A stretch of 64,000 nt of DNA from Pseudomonadota bacterium (GTDB lineage Bacteria > Bdellovibrionota > Bacteriovoracia > Bacteriovoracales > Bacteriovoracaceae): assembly GCA_027487685.1 (NCBI GenBank), contig JAIYDC010000050.1, positions 1 through 64,000 of the forward strand. Reading direction: 5' to 3'. The translations under genes were made by a program, and so were the position numbers. Below are positions 8,931 to 17,096 of this stretch, piece after piece; positions within the stretch are counted from its first letter, which is position 1, and each line of letters starts with the position of its first letter. The notes beneath the pieces are model-generated. The model was not told the origin of the DNA and searched no databases. It saw nothing but the letters and a program-made list of their open reading frames with translations.

Positions 8931-8967
8931 ATAGTTTAGGTGATTAAAGGATAGCCGTCAAAGGTCT
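8931..8967 (-). repeat. Inverted repeat arm, promoter copy of the decayed unit
   Basis: The minus strand of this segment matches 9169-9205 on the plus strand at 32 of 37 positions by direct comparison. The two arms are the promoter ends of two head-to-head duplicated lipoprotein/propeller units, separated by about 200 bases that show no gene. Confidence 0.85.
8933..8961 (-). promoter_or_regulatory. Promoter of the decayed lipoprotein / propeller 1 unit
   Basis: On the minus strand TTGACG (8961-8956) and TAAACT (8938-8933) are 17 bases apart, an ideal spacing. The ATG of the remnant begins only 8 bases after the -10 box, so the transcript would have almost no leader. Confidence 0.65.
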
Positions 8968-9168
8968 CCGGTTTGGCCAGATATCCCTGATTTCAGTTGA
9001 GCTTCGCATGGCCCCTGAGATCTGAATATTTACTCGCCATCGTGATGGAGTCTATATCTACGCACATGTGACAAAATCGATGATCCATGCCCGGCCTACC
9101 ATAGACTTCTGGAATGGAGCTCCGATGCCTTTGCAGAAGATTCGAACTGTGAAGGCCTTCAAAACTCA

Positions 9169-9205
9169 AGACCTTTGACGGCCATCCTGGGATCACCTAA
9201 ACTGT
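9169..9205 (+). repeat. Inverted repeat arm, promoter copy of the intact unit
   Basis: Partner of 8931-8967 in opposite orientation (32 of 37 positions equal). Mismatches are mostly in the spacer between the promoter boxes; the boxes themselves are identical in both arms. Confidence 0.85.
9175..9203 (+). promoter_or_regulatory. Promoter of the lipoprotein A - lipoprotein B - propeller 2 operon
   Basis: TTGACG (9175-9180), a 17-base spacer and TAAACT (9198-9203) precede the ATG at 9212 by only 8 bases. No Shine-Dalgarno fits in that space, so a leaderless or near-leaderless mRNA is likely. Confidence 0.65.
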
Positions 9206-9211
9206 CTTCAC

Positions 9212-9661
9212 ATGAGAGCAATTATCACACTATCTTTCGTACTCGCAGTTGTCGCCGGCTGTGCATCGCCCAGATCAGCACCGCCTCTTCCTCTCCCTAT
9301 ATCAGAGAAGAACTATGAAGCGTCAACGGTATCTGTCGGCGAGGAAATGATAAGGCGAAGGCAGCGTTATCTTGAAATACTCTATGAGCAATCGATTGAG
9401 CCGTACTATGGAACACCCAAATGGCCTGAAGCGTGTCTAAGAGAGACGCAGATTGGTAAGATTGTAAACGGTCTTGCAGTCTCCATGCTCTACCTCGATG
9501 CCAAAGGCAACCCTGGCGGTTGTCCCGGGACTGAAGGAAGCAGAAAAATTTTTATGGTCATGGTTTATTGCCCGGAGAAAAAATCTGTCCGAGAACTCCA
9601 GTTTGACTATAATCTCGACTTAGTTTTTGAGCTCGCGGCCTTATGCGCACTGCGATCCTAG
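9212..9661 (+). CDS. Small Cys-rich lipoprotein A
   Basis: This 149-residue protein has a signal peptide ending in the lipobox VVAGC (Cys about 17). The mature part shares a pattern with lipoproteins B (9643) and C (12465): a basic-aromatic helix (RRRQRYLEILYEQ here), then conserved cysteines in the contexts ACLRE, GGCPG, VYCPE and a last Cys near the C-terminus. Four conserved Cys suggest disulfides in the periplasm. I do not recognise the family. It is first in an operon and overlaps gene B by 19 bases. Function is unknown; the constant pairing with a propeller gene suggests a partner or anchor role. Confidence 0.7.
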   Translation: MRAIITLSFVLAVVAGCASPRSAPPLPLPISEKNYEASTVSVGEEMIRRRQRYLEILYEQSIEPYYGTPKWPEACLRETQIGKIVNGLAVSMLYLDAKGNPGGCPGTEGSRKIFMVMVYCPEKKSVRELQFDYNLDLVFELAALCALRS

Positions 9662-10089
9662 TTCTTCTACTCACGTCTTGCTCTGGTATTGTGAGGCAGC
9701 CTGTAAGCGAGTACCTGGGTTCGGGAAGCTACCGAAGAGAATTCTATGTAGCAAATGCCAACGATGCTCGGAGATTGATCTTAGTAAAGAAGCGCTTCCT
9801 GGAACTTCTTATAGAGTCGATCCGATCAGCACCACAGATTGGACATCCTCTTGATTGCCTTGAGGCCCAGAGGATCATAGGGCTTTTTAACAACGGGCTT
9901 CGTCTTGATGCCTTGATTTACACCAGCTCTCCTAACAATCTCGGGCTCCCAGCAGGGACGTGCATCAACACAGACACTCGTCTCTCCTCGATAACTTATG
10001 CTTATTGCCCTGTCCTCGGGGCCGTCGTTGAAGTCCAGGTTCGCGCCGGGGTGATCACTAATTATCAAAGGCTTGACTTATGCAACTAA
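9643..10089 (+). CDS. Small Cys-rich lipoprotein B
   Basis: A 148-residue paralog of lipoprotein A. The signal peptide is very short (MRTAILVLLLTSC, lipobox Cys 13). The family pattern is present: VKKRFLELLIES helix, then DCLEAQ, GTCIN, AYCPV and a C-terminal LDLCN. The last codons (TTA TGC AAC TAA) contain the ATG of the propeller gene at 10080, so the two are translationally coupled. The same overlap is seen between lipoprotein C and propeller 3, and as a relic before propeller 1. No function is known. Confidence 0.7.
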   Translation: MRTAILVLLLTSCSGIVRQPVSEYLGSGSYRREFYVANANDARRLILVKKRFLELLIESIRSAPQIGHPLDCLEAQRIIGLFNNGLRLDALIYTSSPNNLGLPAGTCINTDTRLSSITYAYCPVLGAVVEVQVRAGVITNYQRLDLCN

Positions 10090-11126
10090 TCTTCGCCCTT
10101 GTTCTGTCCACACTTTCAATTCTTGCTCATTCCTCGCCGGTCAATGAGCTTCTTCAGCTACAGGCATTGACGCTCGTTAACGGCTGCCGTCTTTTTGCTT
10201 TGACTGGCGAATCGGTTGGGAGTTTCCCGGGTACCATGTGCATCTTCTTACCCGACGGCTCCTTCATTTCGGGATCTGATACGCATCTTCGCTTTTTCTC
10301 AAAGAACGATGAGATACTTTGGGAGATTCCAGGACATTTTCATCATCAGCTAAATCTGAGTCCTGACGGGAAGAGGATCCTCACTTTAAGCTCCGTCACT
10401 AGTGGAAAAGAGCGTGAAGACCGATTTCTCGTCCTTGATCTCAAAGGGAGTATTGTTCACGCTCAAACAGCCCAACCGCTCCTGGCGGCAACTAAAACTT
10501 CTCGCCTCAATCTTCGGATGCCCATTCCTATGGGTTCCTTGAAAATCGAATCGACGCACTTTAATAGTATCTATGAAATTCCTAAGCTCGACGGGTCGAA
10601 TCTTCCAGCGTACCTCCGAGAGGGGAACATCATCGTGAATTCGACTCATCTTGGGGTCTTCATCCTGTCCCCGGACCTCCAGCAGGTCCTATATCATTCA
10701 ACTTTCGCAAACTCTCGGCGGCACAATGTTCATGACGTTCAGGTAACCCGACGCGGAACTTTCTTGTACTTTAATAACATGGTGGAATCGGGCCAACCCC
10801 AGTTCTTTCAGGTTGCGGGCCCTGGGCTGCCCGACCTGTGGTCTGCGGTTAACGAACTCGACCCTAGGACCGGCAAATTATTGCATACCTTCGAAGCTCA
10901 ACCTCGCCACCTTTTTTATTCCTATATATCCTCTAACGTTCAAGAAGTGACAGAGGATATCTGGCTATTTACTCATTTCATCAATGGCACTTACCTCTAT
11001 TCCAAAAGCCGACGTGAACTAATTCTTGCCGTCCCGGGAACACACTACACCCCTAGTGGCTTCATGCCTTCTCAGCAGGTGAGAGCAGAGCGGCTTATCG
11101 AGTTTCTCCGCTCACGCGAACGTTAA
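10080..11126 (+). CDS. Arylsulfotransferase-like beta-propeller, paralog 2
   Basis: A 348-residue secreted propeller with signal peptide, nearly the same length and sequence as paralog 1. The block from GSFPGTMC to LSPDGK is identical apart from the ends. The HD...GN/TFLYFNN core and the C-terminal QVRAERLIEFLR tail are conserved. It is the third gene of the operon with lipoproteins A and B and starts within the stop region of B. About 40 bases past the stop also match the 3' flank of paralog 1, so the duplication covers the whole unit. The predicted location is the periplasm or cell surface; substrate unknown. Confidence 0.75.
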   Translation: MQLIFALVLSTLSILAHSSPVNELLQLQALTLVNGCRLFALTGESVGSFPGTMCIFLPDGSFISGSDTHLRFFSKNDEILWEIPGHFHHQLNLSPDGKRILTLSSVTSGKEREDRFLVLDLKGSIVHAQTAQPLLAATKTSRLNLRMPIPMGSLKIESTHFNSIYEIPKLDGSNLPAYLREGNIIVNSTHLGVFILSPDLQQVLYHSTFANSRRHNVHDVQVTRRGTFLYFNNMVESGQPQFFQVAGPGLPDLWSAVNELDPRTGKLLHTFEAQPRHLFYSYISSNVQEVTEDIWLFTHFINGTYLYSKSRRELILAVPGTHYTPSGFMPSQQVRAERLIEFLRSRER

Positions 11127-11436
11127 CTGACCAAGGAAGACTGACGAAGGGAGATCTGTGGCCCAGAAATCTTAGATGAATACGACGCAGAAGTATTGTC
11201 ACTCCAGGTGTGATCCCAATCTATAACTTAAAGAACTGTCGAAGTGTGACGATTCTCTATCCGACTTTCAGCTGAAAATGCAAAGAAAATACTCAGTGAA
11301 GCCCCCCCCCTCAGCTGAAGCAATAGATCTGACAGCATTTTAGAGCTGAATTGACTCGAAATCTAATTCTCCCGTAGTGCCATAAGGGTTCAGGATAATG
11401 GCACAAACAGTTCTATTTACTAAATACAAGACAGGA
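11127..11436. other. Intergenic region between convergent propeller genes
   Basis: No credible gene. The first 40 bases are a copy of the 3' flank of propeller 1. An 8-base C run lies near 11305. An inverted repeat GTGCCAT / ATGGCAC (11377-11383 with 11398-11404) sits downstream of the minus-strand gene that ends at 11437; it lacks a U-tract, so its role as terminator is doubtful. Confidence 0.5.
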
Positions 11437-12474
11437 CTACATCTTTCGTGCACGCATGAATCCACTGAGATTCTCAGCACGGACCTGCTGAGAAGGTCCA
11501 AAGCCCGTTTCCTGAAAATGAGTGCCGGGAACAAAAAGAATCAATTTCTTCTGAGAGTGGGAATAGATATAGGTGCCGTTAAGGTGATGTGTAAAGAGCC
11601 AGAGATCATCTGTCAATTGCTGGACGTTCGCAGAGACCCATGAATAAAAAGTTTCCTTCGGCTCCGCCTGAAAGTTTCTCACAATCTGATAGGTGCGAGG
11701 CCGAACTTCATGAACTGCGGAAAAGTTATTAGAAAAAAGAGATCCTGCAATTGGAACGTAAGATGCCTGGCCGGTGAAAACCAGGTTATTGAAGTAAAGA
11801 AAATTTCCCGCTGAGGTCACTTGCACGTCATGAACTCGATGGAGCTGGGAGTTCGGAAACTTGGTATGAAAAAGAACCTTTTGAAGATCTGGCGTCAGAA
11901 TGAAGACACCGAGTTCGAGAGAATTCAGGATGAGATTCCCCTCACGCAGGTACTCAGGATGACCGGCCCCTGAGAGCTTCGGAATTTCGTAAAAGCTGTT
12001 AAAGTGCGACACCTCGAGATCCACCTTACCGATAGGAACACGAATGTTATACCGAAGCGGAGATACGCCGGCTTGTCTCAATAATGGAAGCGAGGTCTGA
12101 GAATGAAGCACACGTCCATTGAGGTCTAAGACTAAGAACTTATCTTGTCTGGTCGTCCCTTCGAAAGAAGAGCTGAGGGCAAGTAACCGCTTCCGGTCCG
12201 GAGTCAAATTGACCTGAAGGCGGAAGTGCCCGGGGTGCTCCCAGAGGATGGCATCGTCTTTTGAGAAGTAGCGAATATGAGTATCGGAGGCCGAAACAAA
12301 GGAACCATCCTCAAAGAAGACACAGATAACTCCAGGGAACCGTGCCACCACCTGTCCCGTTATGGAAAAAAGTTGGCAGCCGTTAACAAGATGCAGCGTC
12401 TGCAGGAACGGTAGATCTGTCGCAGACACGATGAAAGAAAAAAGCCCTGAGAGGGCCAGGAGAATTAGTCGCAT
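11437..12474 (-). CDS. Arylsulfotransferase-like beta-propeller, paralog 3
   Basis: A 345-residue diverged paralog of the propellers at 7666 and 10080. The signal peptide (MRLILLALSGLFSFIVSATD), the NGC-LF motif near residue 32, the SDTHIRYFSKDD and LTPDRKRLLALSS strands, the HRVHDVQVTSAGNFLYFNN core and the QVRAENLSGFMR tail are all kept. Divergence is spread along the length, so this copy is older than the inverted duplication. Its ATG lies inside the stop region of lipoprotein C (ATGCGACTAA), giving the same coupled arrangement as unit 2. Confidence 0.75.
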   Translation of the reverse strand: MRLILLALSGLFSFIVSATDLPFLQTLHLVNGCQLFSITGQVVARFPGVICVFFEDGSFVSASDTHIRYFSKDDAILWEHPGHFRLQVNLTPDRKRLLALSSSFEGTTRQDKFLVLDLNGRVLHSQTSLPLLRQAGVSPLRYNIRVPIGKVDLEVSHFNSFYEIPKLSGAGHPEYLREGNLILNSLELGVFILTPDLQKVLFHTKFPNSQLHRVHDVQVTSAGNFLYFNNLVFTGQASYVPIAGSLFSNNFSAVHEVRPRTYQIVRNFQAEPKETFYSWVSANVQQLTDDLWLFTHHLNGTYIYSHSQKKLILFVPGTHFQETGFGPSQQVRAENLSGFMRARKM

Positions 12475-12941
12475 GGGTTTAGCCTTTTTGGATCACGGAT
12501 ATAACGCTGACGAAGTTTAACTTCGAGAACGGCCTTCAATTGTGGACAGTATGCCACGAAGTAAAAAGCCTTACCAACTCCGGGAACGTTCGGACAGGCA
12601 CCGATGTTCAGTCCCGGCGTATCCGTCACGTGAACATCGGCCAGGAGGATCAACTGATCACCGACTCGCTCGAGAGGGTAAATCTTATTCTCTGCGATGC
12701 AGGTCGGAGACAGGATGGGGTAACCAGAGCCGTCAGTATGCTGTTCGAAAAGGAGTTCAAGATAGCGTTGCTTCTGGGTGATAAAGGCAAGTGCCTCCTC
12801 GCTTGAGCCAACATAGTGGTGTTGGATGTTTATTCCGTAACCTCGTTGATCCACGCCTCGGAGATGACTCAATGGTTGGCGCTGCATGGAGGAGCAGGCC
12901 CCCAGAAAAATGAGAAAAAGAGACAGTAGGTTGGAGTGCAT
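12465..12941 (-). CDS. Small Cys-rich lipoprotein C
   Basis: I choose the ATG at 12941 because it opens a lipoprotein signal peptide (MHSNLLSLFLIFLGAC, lipobox GAC, Cys 16); the longer open frame upstream has no sense as a signal. The 158-residue product carries the family pattern: TQKQRYLELLFEQ helix, TCIAEN, GACPN, AYCPQ and a final NPCD. It overlaps propeller 3 by 10 bases. A weak promoter (TGGACA, 18 bases, CACTAT) ends 6 bases before the ATG, again implying a very short leader. Function unknown. Confidence 0.7.
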   Translation of the reverse strand: MHSNLLSLFLIFLGACSSMQRQPLSHLRGVDQRGYGINIQHHYVGSSEEALAFITQKQRYLELLFEQHTDGSGYPILSPTCIAENKIYPLERVGDQLILLADVHVTDTPGLNIGACPNVPGVGKAFYFVAYCPQLKAVLEVKLRQRYIRDPKRLNPCD

Positions 12942-13055
12942 ATCTAGATAGTGTCTATTATGTGTACGGCCTGTCCAGAAAATTGTCAGTTTTGGGAGGC
13001 CAAGATCTCTGGTGTCTCTGAATGGCCGGCACCGACTTTGCTGATACCCATAACT

Positions 13056-15971
13056 ATGGAACAGCAACAAAAAAGCCTCGTAATGAAAGACTCTCCCACA
13101 GTGGTGCCTGAGCTGGACTCGTTCCGGCTCTTCGCCAGACCCCTAACGGCCAGGCTCCTCGAGGCCATGGAGCTCGGGAAACATTTCTTCCATGGTGAGG
13201 GTGATTACCTCTACTATCAGCAAGACAACAGGATCCACCGTGCACTCGATGTAACTGGCGGCTACGGTGCCAATATACTTGGACACCGCCATCCATCGAT
13301 CCTTCAGAAGGTCCAGGAGTGGCGAGAGGCCGGAGCTCCCTCACTCACCCAGGGAAGCTCTCGCCGTGAGGCAGGCAGACTCGCAGAACGCCTCTCAAAA
13401 ACACTTCAGGAGGAAACAGGGGAAGGCCCTTGGGTTACGACGTTTTCAAATACCGGAACAGAAGCGGTAGAAGCCGCTTATAAGCATTGTCTTCTGTACT
13501 TCCGCCAGAAAGCACTTGAGCTCCAGCAGGAGATCGAAAAAGAATTAAACCTTGTCGTCACCAGAATCATGCGCTTAAAGACAGACCAGCAGATCGCTGT
13601 CATGAAAGGCCTGCGGGCAGAATTGATCCATCGTACAGATTCGCTCCGGATGTCTCCAGAGCGGCGTTCATACCTCCTTCATCAGCTCGCCAACTGCCAC
13701 GACCTCGATACTCTCGTCGGTTTGGTACGAATTGTTAACGAAGGCCAGCTCGCCGAACATCCCCATTTCATCGCTCTGGAGCGTGCCTACCATGGGAAGA
13801 CGATGGGCGCCCTCAGCCTCACTTATAATGAAAGCTTCCGCAATCCGTTTTTCCTGGATGCCAAGTCAAATACTCGAACAAGTTTCGTTTCTCAGTTCAT
13901 CGAGGCCAAGGAACTCGAGGCAATCATAGAAGGACTACGCAGGGACCTCCTGTTTATAGGTCTTGGACCAAATGGAGCAACCTGGGTACGGCACTCGTTT
14001 TCAATCCTGGCAGGAGCATTTGTTGAGCCTATTCAGGGCGAGGCAGGCGTTGTCCCGGTAAACACAAACTTTCTGGCCCAGCTTAAAAAGTTTTCCCTCC
14101 AGGAGAACTTTCTCCTTGTGTACGACGAAATTCAGGCAGGCATGTACCGGACCGGTCGCCTCGCTTCCGGGAGTCACTCCGATGTAACTGCCGACGTGTA
14201 TACTTTTTCTAAGTCTCTTGGAGCAGGAGTGGCGAAAATCGCGGCAACGACAATCAACGAAAAAAAGTATGTAGAAGAATTTGGCTTCCTCCACACGTCC
14301 ACCTTTGCTGATGATGACTTTTCTTCATCGGTGGCACTTGCAGTTCTGGACCTTCTTCAGAGTGAAGTATCTCCGGTGCCACAGGGCCTTCGAAACGCCG
14401 ACTACCTCGCAACACAGCTTGAGTCTCTGCGTGATCGTTATCCGGATTACATCAAGGAGATCAGAGGCAAAGGGCTTATGCTAGCGATTGAATTCCAAGA
14501 CCGCCTCGCCGAGCTGGGTTTTGAATTCAAGATCATGTGTGATGCAAAGATGCAGGGCTACCTACTTGCCTCTTGCCTCCTTAATCACGAAAGTATCCGG
14601 ACCACACCATCCCTCTCAAATAGCCTGACTTTGCGAATTCAGCCTAGTATCTACTTCACAGAAACTCAGACGGACGAACTGCTCCGAGGTCTCGAGAACC
14701 TGTGCCGAGCACTTACGGAGAAGAATCTTCGCTATTTTCTATCTGCGCTATATCCTAATGAGGAAGTTGCTAACATTCCCTCTCCTCCACTCAAGAACGA
14801 CTTTATCCCAGGTCAGCGACGCACAGCTGTTTTCCTTTGTCACCTTATCGATGAGCGCCACGTTCAAAGAGTGACTAATCCCTTGAGGCAAGTCTCAAGC
14901 AAACTCCTGGTCCAAAAGCTTGCTCTGACAAAGGAGTTAGCCGAGTTTGAAGTTTATCATTCTCAGACACTCATCGATAACTCTGGTCAGGAAATGGATG
15001 TTCTCTTGATGGCGGTTCCCATTACCTCAGAGGAACTTAAGAAAACTTTCACCTCTCGCCAAAAATCAAAGGTCATTCAAAAAGTTCAGAATGCCATCGA
15101 TTACGCCAAAGAGCTTGGTGCAAGTACCGTTGGGTTAGGTCAATTTACCTCCATCGTTTCAGGAAACGGTCTCTACTTGAATCCCAGAGGCCTGAACCTT
15201 ACTACGGGCAACGCTTTTACAATCGCTCTCACAGTTCAGTCTGCTCTCAGATCGGCAGAAGCTAAAAAGATTGATCTTCCTCGCGCTAGCGTGGCACTCA
15301 TTGGGGCAGCGGGTAACATCATGTCAGTTGCCACAACTCTCATGGCCGATCACGTCGGTAAACTTATTCTTGTCCACCACACACCGATCGAGGCGAGCAG
15401 TAAGTTCCAAGGGACGATGCGAAAGATGCTGACAGAAATGGCCTCCTCGGAAGCAACATCGGAGGTCTGCCGGGTTATTCGTGAGCATTGGAAAAATCAA
15501 GACCTCTTGAGTTTTCTCGAGCTAGAAGAAGTCAAGCGCGTCTTAGTCGCCACTGCAGACGTCACTCAAGTCAGGGAAGCAGAAATCGTCCTTTGCGGCG
15601 CCAGCGCTTCAAATGGATTCCTTACCCTCGACCTCTTTAAAGAAAATGCCGTGGTCGTGGACATCGCCGTCCCTCCATCCATAACGCCTGAGATGCATAA
15701 AGAGCTAAAGGTCAAACGGCCAGATCTTACTTATCACATGGGTGGAGTGGCACAGATCCCTAAGGGACAGAGCCTCGACTTCTTCATCTTCCCCCTGGGA
15801 GAGAATGAATGCTACGCCTGTATGGCGGAGACTTTCTCCCTCGGCTTCAGCGGACGCGAGAATTTCCTTAATATCGGTGACCTGAATAAGGCCATCGTCT
15901 TAGAGGTTCAGGAAATAGCCCGTCAAGTGGGGTTTGTCCTAGGAAGCGATAAGAAAAAAAGCTCGTTATAG
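13056..15971 (+). CDS. Class III aminotransferase fused to acyl-ACP reductase
   Basis: About 971 residues, two enzymes in one chain. Residues about 30-580 form a fold-type I, class III PLP aminotransferase: DEIQAGMYRTG (about 357) and the PLP lysine in TFSKSLGAG (about 386). Residues about 585-971 match long-chain acyl-ACP reductase (AAR, known from cyanobacterial alkane synthesis): LGQFTSIVS, the LTTGNAFT motif (about 715), a nucleotide-binding GAAGNIMSVA loop (about 748) and YACMAET with the position of the catalytic Cys (about 921). Known AAR reduces acyl-ACP with NADPH to an aldehyde; I infer that the aldehyde is then aminated to a primary amine. The start is uncertain: 12951 (GTG) and 13083 are alternatives, and none has a clear Shine-Dalgarno. 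The 3' end overlaps the convergent GNAT gene by 6 bases. Confidence 0.85.
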   Translation: MEQQQKSLVMKDSPTVVPELDSFRLFARPLTARLLEAMELGKHFFHGEGDYLYYQQDNRIHRALDVTGGYGANILGHRHPSILQKVQEWREAGAPSLTQGSSRREAGRLAERLSKTLQEETGEGPWVTTFSNTGTEAVEAAYKHCLLYFRQKALELQQEIEKELNLVVTRIMRLKTDQQIAVMKGLRAELIHRTDSLRMSPERRSYLLHQLANCHDLDTLVGLVRIVNEGQLAEHPHFIALERAYHGKTMGALSLTYNESFRNPFFLDAKSNTRTSFVSQFIEAKELEAIIEGLRRDLLFIGLGPNGATWVRHSFSILAGAFVEPIQGEAGVVPVNTNFLAQLKKFSLQENFLLVYDEIQAGMYRTGRLASGSHSDVTADVYTFSKSLGAGVAKIAATTINEKKYVEEFGFLHTSTFADDDFSSSVALAVLDLLQSEVSPVPQGLRNADYLATQLESLRDRYPDYIKEIRGKGLMLAIEFQDRLAELGFEFKIMCDAKMQGYLLASCLLNHESIRTTPSLSNSLTLRIQPSIYFTETQTDELLRGLENLCRALTEKNLRYFLSALYPNEEVANIPSPPLKNDFIPGQRRTAVFLCHLIDERHVQRVTNPLRQVSSKLLVQKLALTKELAEFEVYHSQTLIDNSGQEMDVLLMAVPITSEELKKTFTSRQKSKVIQKVQNAIDYAKELGASTVGLGQFTSIVSGNGLYLNPRGLNLTTGNAFTIALTVQSALRSAEAKKIDLPRASVALIGAAGNIMSVATTLMADHVGKLILVHHTPIEASSKFQGTMRKMLTEMASSEATSEVCRVIREHWKNQDLLSFLELEEVKRVLVATADVTQVREAEIVLCGASASNGFLTLDLFKENAVVVDIAVPPSITPEMHKELKVKRPDLTYHMGGVAQIPKGQSLDFFIFPLGENECYACMAETFSLGFSGRENFLNIGDLNKAIVLEVQEIARQVGFVLGSDKKKSSL

Positions 15972-17096
15972 CTCACGGCCATAGAGGACATACTCAGAAT
16001 AAGAATCCTGAGAACGCTCTTCGAATGAGCGCCGCGAAGGGGAATTCTTGATCTGAAAGGTTACGAGAACCGTCCGCATGACTGCAGCAATGAGTTGAAT
16101 CCTCTTCGAGACTTGGATCTGTACGCCCTTAATCTCTTCACCCTGAGGCCCAGGGATCTTACCTACGTGAGCGATAAGAAGTGTTGAAAGATTCATCCGG
16201 AGCTGAAGGAGAAGGAGGACCTTCCTCATCTTCGATAACTTAAGCCCTTTGACCTTAGACAGCACAGGTAAGGGATCCGCAAAATTGATGCTAAAACCCA
16301 CGGGCCTTCCGCGCAATTCGACGATGTACGAGTAATAGGGGTTAATGATGTACTTAAAGTCATCATAAATTGTTTTGAATTGCGGAAAACTAATCGGCTC
16401 CCATTCAGGCATACTCTTATAAGCCTCGTTAAAAAGACGGTGGATAATTTGGAGTTCTCCGTCCCAATCAGCAGGCCTCACACAACGGATCGTTGTCCGC
16501 ATTTGCTTATCTCTGGCCTTGGGATGACTTCCGTCACTCTTCTTTGCAAGCTTTTTGCGCTTAACGAGATAATCCCATATACCTTTGAGTCGCTGAATCT
16601 TGTAAGTGTCCCAGCGTCCAATCTCCGAAAATCCCGTAGCGGAGAAGAGCTCATGATAGTAGTCAGGGTAGATAGGTTCGCCCCAAAATGGCTTACCCCC
16701 TCCAGGGCATTTAATTCGGTACTTGATATAAAAATTGAGGTCAACGGGAGTTTTAAGTGACTTGAGCCCCAGGGCCCTGGCCTTCAGAACCACGGCTTCG
16801 ACGAGAGCGTGGGCCGCAGCTGGATTATTATCCCAGTCGAGAAATCCTAGATTTCCGAGAGTGCCATCTCGACGCCAGGCGAGGATCGCCTTCGCGCAGA
16901 CTGATTCGCCGCTGCGAACGATGAAACCGATCCAGGAATAGTCTACTGCAAAGGGATTACGAGGACCGAAATACCGCTCGTAGTCTGAAATAGTCTCTGG
17001 CAAACTCGACGGGACCTCCGAGTGGATTCGGTTCCGGTAGTCAACGAAGACTTCAAAAAAGGCCGTGTCCCAGGCCTCTACAGTGTCAACTCTCAA
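15966..17096 (-). CDS. GNAT-type N-acyltransferase-like protein
   Basis: A 376-residue protein that looks like two GNAT-like halves: residues about 1-170 and about 205-330, the second with the FNEAYKSMPEWEPIS block and a RGRPVGFSINFADP strand pair typical of GNAT acceptor-side elements. The C-terminal third is basic. The start is a TTG at 17096, supported by a GGAGG five bases upstream and by a TTGA overlap with the P450 stop. It is the last gene of the carS-like - ubiA - PPS-like - P450 operon, so its substrate is probably a pathway intermediate, possibly the amine formed by the adjacent fusion enzyme. That link is inference. Confidence 0.65.
   Translation of the reverse strand: MRVDTVEAWDTAFFEVFVDYRNRIHSEVPSSLPETISDYERYFGPRNPFAVDYSWIGFIVRSGESVCAKAILAWRRDGTLGNLGFLDWDNNPAAAHALVEAVVLKARALGLKSLKTPVDLNFYIKYRIKCPGGGKPFWGEPIYPDYYHELFSATGFSEIGRWDTYKIQRLKGIWDYLVKRKKLAKKSDGSHPKARDKQMRTTIRCVRPADWDGELQIIHRLFNEAYKSMPEWEPISFPQFKTIYDDFKYIINPYYSYIVELRGRPVGFSINFADPLPVLSKVKGLKLSKMRKVLLLLQLRMNLSTLLIAHVGKIPGPQGEEIKGVQIQVSKRIQLIAAVMRTVLVTFQIKNSPSRRSFEERSQDSYSEYVLYGREL

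Noticed and set aside
8931-9205. Inverted repeat as ends of an insertion sequence
   Set aside because: The arms are promoter regions of duplicated genes; no transposase or target duplication is present.
11300-11312. Poly-C tract as a phase-variation switch
   Set aside because: It lies between two convergent gene ends, not in a coding or promoter region, so slippage would have no evident effect.
12951-13055. GTG start at 12951 for the aminotransferase-reductase fusion
   Set aside because: The extra 35 residues do not look like the family's N-terminus and would nearly abut the divergent lipoprotein start; kept only as an alternative.
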